The translations under genes and the position numbers were made by a program. Shown in pieces: positions 59,357 through 64,000 of a stretch of 64,000 bases of DNA; position 1 is the first letter of the stretch; the number at the start of each line of letters is the position of its first letter. The stretch is from Agaribacter marinus (GTDB lineage: Bacteria; Pseudomonadota; Gammaproteobacteria; Enterobacterales; Alteromonadaceae). Under the pieces are notes generated by a model. That model was not told where the DNA came from. It saw only the letters and a list, made by a program, of their open reading frames with translations, and searched no databases. The DNA lies in assembly GCF_030160655.1 (NCBI RefSeq), contig NZ_BSOT01000005.1, positions 1,879,546 to 1,943,545 on the forward strand, read 5' to 3'.

Positions 59357-61036
59357 TTATTCCAAGTCGAGCGAAGCAACTAACGCCATATATTTTTCAT
59401 GTTCATATTCTTTATAAATTTGCAAAATGGCCTTATGATGTTTAGTCAATGGTCTATTTTTTAAAAGGTATTTTAAAATATCTACATAATCTAAAACATA
59501 TGGTGAGCTTAGAATAGTATGTACAGCGTCAGTCCCATGACCATCTATTTTTATACCAAACTCTTTTTCCAACATTTTAAGCGTATCAATCTGTTGATAA
59601 GTTGCCGCGACGTAAGCTAGGCTCTTTCCATGTTGCAACATACCAAAATCACGATCTGTTGCTTTCATGATAGACAGCATGTATTCCTTGGTATCAGCTT
59701 CATTTAGGTAATAAATTAATCTGGGATATCCAATATAATATCCTTTGTCGATTAGGCGAGTTACTAAACTAGCGTCGGCTTCAATAGAAATAAGATAGTC
59801 GACAAAATGTAGCTCTTTCGTTATGTATTTATCTGTTATTACAACATAGTCATGCTTACCTACTCGGCTGATGAATTCCTTATCGGCCGCATTACTTTCA
59901 GCGACATCATGAACGTCATAGGTTAATTTATCCTTCTGCCGTATAAAATAAAGATCTACATAAAATGGATGAATGTCAGCAGTAACTATGCTCTTTTCAT
60001 CGAAACTTTCTAAGATGCTATCCACTACCATATTGGTTTCAACATCAATGACTCTGACTTTGCTGGAGTTTGAGCAGATTCTTACTGGGTATAATTGAAA
60101 ATTAGAGTACGCTTTTAGTTTACTGTTCCTTAACGCTAGCATATCTTCAGGCGGATCAGCATTGTCATGGTTATCGATTTTGCTTTCCAACTCTCGAACA
60201 ACATTTTCCCTCAAAGCCGCAATATTCACATCAAGCGTGCCATTCTGGATTAAGGCATTTGAATCTATTGCATCAACTAAATTACGTAATACGTCAATAG
60301 ACAGTTCATCTAGGTTTGCGTTGACCCCTTTAGACACCCAATAATCATAAGCATTAATATTTCTATTTTTAAGAGAATAAGTTGCAAAATTATACATCTC
60401 TCCATTCTCGATGATTGTATAAGAAATATCAGGAATATAAAAAGAATCTAGCCAGTGTAAATCTTGATTCGAATAAATCCATTGAGTCTTTGAAAACTTT
60501 TGAAAAAGCCTCATCGACGGGGAAAAGCCCATACTGACCAATTCTGTTAAGGTCTCGTCAGGCGCGTCCATCATCACAACCAAATCAAACAAATGTTGTC
60601 CTTTCGCAGTAAGCGCAGAAACATCTATCTCACCACTTCCAACTTTATTCAATAAACCGTCCCAGTTTGACTCGGATTTAGCAGCGTTGAGCTCTACAAG
60701 AAGTATTTTTAGTTGGCTCCCCCATTCTAATACTGCCTGCGTATCAGATTCGTATGCGTACTTAACCATCGAATAATAATCTTCGGCGTCAAAATTTGTC
60801 TGGTCAGATGCGCCTAACGCTCGATATAGTGATTCAGAACAAGTATTTGGCTCAGTCGCATTCATCAGGTCATTACGTTCAATCTTCACACTAACTGAAC
60901 CTTGCGTACCTCCTTCAAGAGAAAGTTCAGCAGAATGAGGCACTCTACGTGTTTCAGTGTCGTAGAGCTTATCTGCGTATAGGAACCAGCCAATAACAAA
61001 TATAACGATAGCTACAATTGGAATAACGGTTTTCAT
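59357..61036 (-). CDS. Unrecognised membrane-anchored protein with ankyrin-like C-terminus
   Basis: A 559-residue protein from ATG 61036 (AAGGA eight bases upstream; longer frames to 61144 are unlikely). An N-terminal signal anchor (VIPIVAIVIFVIGWFLYA) leaves most of the protein outside the cytoplasm. The middle is acidic and helical, with hydrophobic-polar alternation but no family motif I know. The last 150 residues have helix-pair features like ankyrin repeats (GKSLAYVAATYQQIDTLKML, then LDYVDILKYLLKNRP). The base composition looks AT-rich relative to the neighbours. Function unknown. Confidence 0.6.
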   Translation of the reverse strand: MKTVIPIVAIVIFVIGWFLYADKLYDTETRRVPHSAELSLEGGTQGSVSVKIERNDLMNATEPNTCSESLYRALGASDQTNFDAEDYYSMVKYAYESDTQAVLEWGSQLKILLVELNAAKSESNWDGLLNKVGSGEIDVSALTAKGQHLFDLVVMMDAPDETLTELVSMGFSPSMRLFQKFSKTQWIYSNQDLHWLDSFYIPDISYTIIENGEMYNFATYSLKNRNINAYDYWVSKGVNANLDELSIDVLRNLVDAIDSNALIQNGTLDVNIAALRENVVRELESKIDNHDNADPPEDMLALRNSKLKAYSNFQLYPVRICSNSSKVRVIDVETNMVVDSILESFDEKSIVTADIHPFYVDLYFIRQKDKLTYDVHDVAESNAADKEFISRVGKHDYVVITDKYITKELHFVDYLISIEADASLVTRLIDKGYYIGYPRLIYYLNEADTKEYMLSIMKATDRDFGMLQHGKSLAYVAATYQQIDTLKMLEKEFGIKIDGHGTDAVHTILSSPYVLDYVDILKYLLKNRPLTKHHKAILQIYKEYEHEKYMALVASLDLE

Positions 61037-61249
61037 TAGTATCATCCTTGAGTTATTTTTTTGTCGTCTTACTCCATCGACATTTTTGACGCTAGCATAG
61101 GCACATGAACAGTTTAACACTCTGTAAATACATACCGCTTGCAATACTTTAAGGAAAAACGGAACTGATATAGAAAAACATCACGTACAAGTTTCTTTCA
61201 TGCAATAATAGTATAAAACGAATTTAAGTGAGCGAGACTAAACAAGACT

Positions 61250-62038
61250 ATGCCTAGCGTCACTCTCAAAAAAGACAATTTAGACCAACTTAATAAAAAC
61301 TATGAGCAAGCTACACTGCCACATCCGGTGTTTTTGAATTCTGTTCCAAAATGCGGTACGCATTTGATTAAAAACATATGCCGCATGTTTGTGCCTGTTG
61401 AACAGCAATATCATGACGCCTTTGTGCAAATCCCGATTTTACGCCAACATTTAGGTGCATTTGATGTAAACACTCCGAAGTTAAGCTGGGGGCATTTATT
61501 GTTTTCAGATGATTCTGCAAAAGCGCTCAAAGACGTTACTCAAATTATCATTGTACGTGATCCATTTGACTGGGTATTGGCGAGAGCTAGATTCTTTTTA
61601 TCTGATTCATTTAAAGGTTCTTTGGATCACTTAAAGAATGGTGCGGTTAGCATTGAGCAGTTTTTAAATATGATGATTTTTGGCATACACGGCAAAGCGC
61701 CAACGCTAAACGAAATATATACACACAACGCCGTTTCGTGGCTGGGCACTGGTGTCACCCTAATAAAATACGAAGACATTATTCACCACGTAAAAAATAT
61801 CGACACTGCAGCTTCAGAGGCATTTTTTGCAACGTTATTGTCACATTTTGGTTATGATTCTTTGCCTGACGATTGGCAAGCCCGTATCCAAATTGGTGCA
61901 GATAGAGAACAAAGTGGTACCGCACGAGAAAACCTTTCAGGTACCGTGATTGAGTTACCAAGTGAGTTACCTATTGCGCAAAAGCAACTCGTTGAATACG
62001 CGGCGCCTGGCTTGCGTCACATATTAGGTTACGTCTAG
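61250..62038 (+). CDS. Sulfotransferase-like protein
   Basis: A 262-residue cytosolic sulfotransferase-fold protein. The 5'-phosphosulfate motif is PKCGTHLIKN (residues 33-42). The 3'-phosphate motif is IVRDPFDWVLARARFF with R103, and a late REQSGTARENLSG fits the third conserved region. It would move sulfate from PAPS to an unknown acceptor, perhaps a lipid, sugar or natural product. It is 64 bp upstream of the halogenase on the same strand, so the two may be co-expressed. Confidence 0.8.
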   Translation: MPSVTLKKDNLDQLNKNYEQATLPHPVFLNSVPKCGTHLIKNICRMFVPVEQQYHDAFVQIPILRQHLGAFDVNTPKLSWGHLLFSDDSAKALKDVTQIIIVRDPFDWVLARARFFLSDSFKGSLDHLKNGAVSIEQFLNMMIFGIHGKAPTLNEIYTHNAVSWLGTGVTLIKYEDIIHHVKNIDTAASEAFFATLLSHFGYDSLPDDWQARIQIGADREQSGTARENLSGTVIELPSELPIAQKQLVEYAAPGLRHILGYV

Positions 62039-62102
62039 TTAAAAACACCGATTAGTGGCAAGCAATCCTTAAAACATTGATAGTAGAGGCATAGTTTTCG
62101 GC

Positions 62103-63758
62103 ATGAAAAAAAGAAAAGTGGTCATCGTTGGTGGTGGCTCAGCAGGCTGGATGACTGCGGCATATTTAAACGGAGCCCTAAACAACAAAGGCAAAAAACA
62201 GGTCGTCGATATCACGCTCGTTGAGTCGCCAGATATTCCACGAATCTCCGTTGGTGAAGCCACTATTCCCTCAATGCGCCATCTATTAGCCGTTGTCGGC
62301 GTTGATGAAATCGACTTTATGCGAGCGACACAGGCCAGCTTCAAGCAGTCCATAAAGTATGTCAACTGGGTAAATAATGACCATAGCTATTATCACCATC
62401 CGTTTTCTAGACTCACACCGCAACCCATAGATAACAGTGCAGACTTGTGGTTGCAAAGCGACCAAAAAATTCCTTTTATGGAAACCTGTTCAATACAACC
62501 TTTGGTCTGTGAAATGGGCCTAGCGCCACGTGCAATTGGCCAACTCGGTAACAAAGCACCGTTGCAATATGCCTATCATATGAACGCGCAAAAATTTGCC
62601 GACTACCTGACAGATTTTTCAATAAAGCGTGGCGTCCATCATGTTCTTGCGAATCTCGTCAACGTCGATATGCATGATAAAAACACTATTGGATCCATTC
62701 ATTTGGATAACGGTGACAGTATTAGCGCGGATTTATTTATTGACTGTACTGGCTTTAAAGCCAAACTCATCGAGGAAAAGCTGAATGTTGGCTTTGAAGA
62801 TTGCAGTCAATGGTTGCTGTGCGACCGAGCAATTACGATGCACGTGCCTTACGATACGCACTACCCTGGTATGGTTCGTCCTTATACCACCGCCACTGCA
62901 CTGAACAATGGTTGGGTATGGGACATTCCTATGCGAGACAGACGTTCTATTGGCTATGTGCATAGCAGCAAGTTTACCAATGAAAATGACGCCAAAGCCG
63001 AGTTATTTAACTACCAAGGACCTGGTTGCGAAGAGATACCAACACGTACAGTGAACTTTAAAGTCGGAAGACGCCACGAACCGTGGAAGGGCAATTGCGT
63101 AGCTATTGGTCTGTCGGCAGGGTTTATTGAGCCACTAGAATCGACTGGCTTATACTTAAGTGATTTGGGTGTAGTAACACTGGCTGAACATTTTTCGTTT
63201 GACGACTCGCATAACGCGCTTATGGCGACTCGCTATAACAGAATCATGGCAAATAGATATTATGAAATTCTTGATTTCATTAATATGCATTACTGCATGA
63301 CAAATCGCACCGATACCCCCTTTTGGCAAGAAGTCCAAAAACCTGAACGCATTAACCCCCGACTTGCTGCCAAACTAGCGTACTGGCAAATAAAGCCGCC
63401 CACGCACTCCGACTTTGAAGACGGCTGTTTTGACGTTGCATTAAACCAGTATTTAGATACTAACCAACATGGCGCAGACAACCGCCCGCCGGTCGATTCT
63501 GGGCAGCTATGGAATCACCAAAGTTACCAGTGCATATTATACGGAATGGGGTTTTGGAAAGAACAAAGTAAGCAGCGTTATGGCGATACACGCCCGCCAT
63601 TAGCAATGCATCCTGCCATCATTGAAGGCTTAAAAGGCGCTAAAGCAAACCTTCCGTCACATGCGGCTTGGTTACAGCAACATTTAGGCATGTCGAGTTA
63701 TCCGACAACAGCGTTGCCTGATGGCTGGACTAAAGAAAAGCAGCCTACTAGAAAATAA
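62103..63758 (+). CDS. Flavin-dependent (tryptophan-type) halogenase
   Basis: A 551-residue FADH2-dependent halogenase of the tryptophan halogenase family. FAD-binding GGGSAGWMT is at 10-18. The catalytic Lys is K81 in FKQSIKYVNW (K79 in PrnA), the diagnostic WVWDIP motif is at 271-276, and E346 in FIEPLESTGL matches PrnA E346. All catalytic residues are present, so an active enzyme is plausible. Members next to TonB receptors and SapC genes need not act on tryptophan, and the substrate is unknown. No flavin reductase gene is in view. Confidence 0.9.
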   Translation: MKKRKVVIVGGGSAGWMTAAYLNGALNNKGKKQVVDITLVESPDIPRISVGEATIPSMRHLLAVVGVDEIDFMRATQASFKQSIKYVNWVNNDHSYYHHPFSRLTPQPIDNSADLWLQSDQKIPFMETCSIQPLVCEMGLAPRAIGQLGNKAPLQYAYHMNAQKFADYLTDFSIKRGVHHVLANLVNVDMHDKNTIGSIHLDNGDSISADLFIDCTGFKAKLIEEKLNVGFEDCSQWLLCDRAITMHVPYDTHYPGMVRPYTTATALNNGWVWDIPMRDRRSIGYVHSSKFTNENDAKAELFNYQGPGCEEIPTRTVNFKVGRRHEPWKGNCVAIGLSAGFIEPLESTGLYLSDLGVVTLAEHFSFDDSHNALMATRYNRIMANRYYEILDFINMHYCMTNRTDTPFWQEVQKPERINPRLAAKLAYWQIKPPTHSDFEDGCFDVALNQYLDTNQHGADNRPPVDSGQLWNHQSYQCILYGMGFWKEQSKQRYGDTRPPLAMHPAIIEGLKGAKANLPSHAAWLQQHLGMSSYPTTALPDGWTKEKQPTRK

Positions 63759-63805
63759 CTGTCTTGAGAACCTAATGCGTGACTACGCTAGAAAGGCAAA
63801 AAAAA

Positions 63806-63825
63806 GGGTGGACCAAAGTCCACCC
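63806..63825 (-). terminator. Terminator of the TonB-dependent receptor gene
   Basis: A perfect 8-bp stem GGGTGGAC / GTCCACCC with loop CAAA, followed on the minus strand by a long T-run. It lies about 25 nt past the receptor stop and may also slow plus-strand transcription from the halogenase gene. Confidence 0.92.
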
Positions 63826-63849
63826 GTTCTAATCTAAGCAAGAATATGC

Positions 63850-64000
63850 TTAAAACTCATAGCTAGCATTAACGAACAAACTACGTCCTCTAGCCAAGTA
63901 TTGACTGTAAAACGCTGAATTACCTTGAGAATTCAACTCACCTAAATTCAAGGTAGTTACACGAGGCGGCTCTTTATCAAACACGTTTGATAAACCTATT
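63850..64000 (-). CDS. TonB-dependent receptor, C-terminal end only
   Basis: Reading back from the TAA at 63850-63852 gives 49 in-frame residues to the window edge: IGLSNVFDKEPPRVTT at the start of this piece and ARGRSLFVNASYEF at the end. The NVFDKEPP turn and an aromatic-terminated last strand (SYEF) are typical of outer membrane TonB-dependent receptors. The rest lies outside the window, so the ligand is unknown. It converges on the halogenase gene. Confidence 0.85.
   Translation of the reverse strand, partial: IGLSNVFDKEPPRVTTLNLGELNSQGNSAFYSQYLARGRSLFVNASYEF

Noticed and set aside
1-64000. CRISPR array, prophage, transposase, tRNA or rRNA
   Set aside because: No spaced direct repeats, no transposase or integrase frames and no tRNA cloverleaf were seen on either strand.

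Overview
The window is chromosomal DNA from a marine-type gammaproteobacterium, most likely Alteromonadales (Alteromonadaceae or a near relative). The evidence is the gene order, which follows the E. coli 2-3 minute region (pdh operon, ampE, nadC, type IV pilus genes, coaE-zapD-yacG, mutT-secA, dcw cluster). Long Vibrio/Shewanella-like PstC and PstA proteins, a SapC-like protein, a flavin-dependent halogenase next to a TonB-dependent receptor, and PrsK/PrsR regulators also fit. Base composition is moderate and fairly even. I found no tRNA, rRNA, insertion sequence, prophage or CRISPR array.

Layout. 1-1900: the end of an HDOD signalling gene, a DUF1289 gene and an unknown membrane protein. 1917-8941: the pyruvate dehydrogenase operon pdhR-aceE-aceF-lpd (minus strand) with a PdhR operator upstream of pdhR. 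8984-16264: ampE and nadC diverge, then pilA, pilC, pilD-coaE, zapD, yacG and an aspartoacylase-like gene on the plus strand. Relative to the usual order, pilB (between pilA and pilC) and ampD (between nadC and ampE) are absent. 16293-38897: a 22-kb minus-strand division and cell-wall block, mraZ-rsmH-ftsL-ftsI-murE-murF-mraY-murD-ftsW-murG-murC-ddl-ftsQ-ftsA-ftsZ, then lpxC, an M23 peptidase, secA and mutT. Many genes overlap by 1-14 nt, and a strong promoter with MraZ-box-like repeats lies at the head.

39132-47987: a SapC-like gene with a long structured leader, an alpha/beta hydrolase, a peroxiredoxin-glutaredoxin hybrid, a likely operon FabH-like synthase-prsK-prsR, and oxyR. 48050-58993: phosphate and polyphosphate functions. 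These are pit, phoU, pstB, pstA and pstC on the minus strand with a candidate Pho box, then divergent gcvR-like, ppk1 and ppx; no pstS is present. 58986-61036: two unrecognised membrane-associated genes. 61250-64000: a sulfotransferase-like gene and a flavin-dependent halogenase, converging on the 3' end of a TonB-dependent receptor.

Most of the window is conserved housekeeping. The parts worth a second look are the missing pilB and ampD, the lpxC promoter nested in the ftsZ terminator, the MurE motif change, the SapC leader hairpin, the synthase-PrsK-PrsR operon, the orphan membrane gene pair and the sulfotransferase/halogenase/receptor locus. I saw no clear undescribed multi-gene system. 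All calls come from reading the sequence and recalling family motifs; no database search was run.
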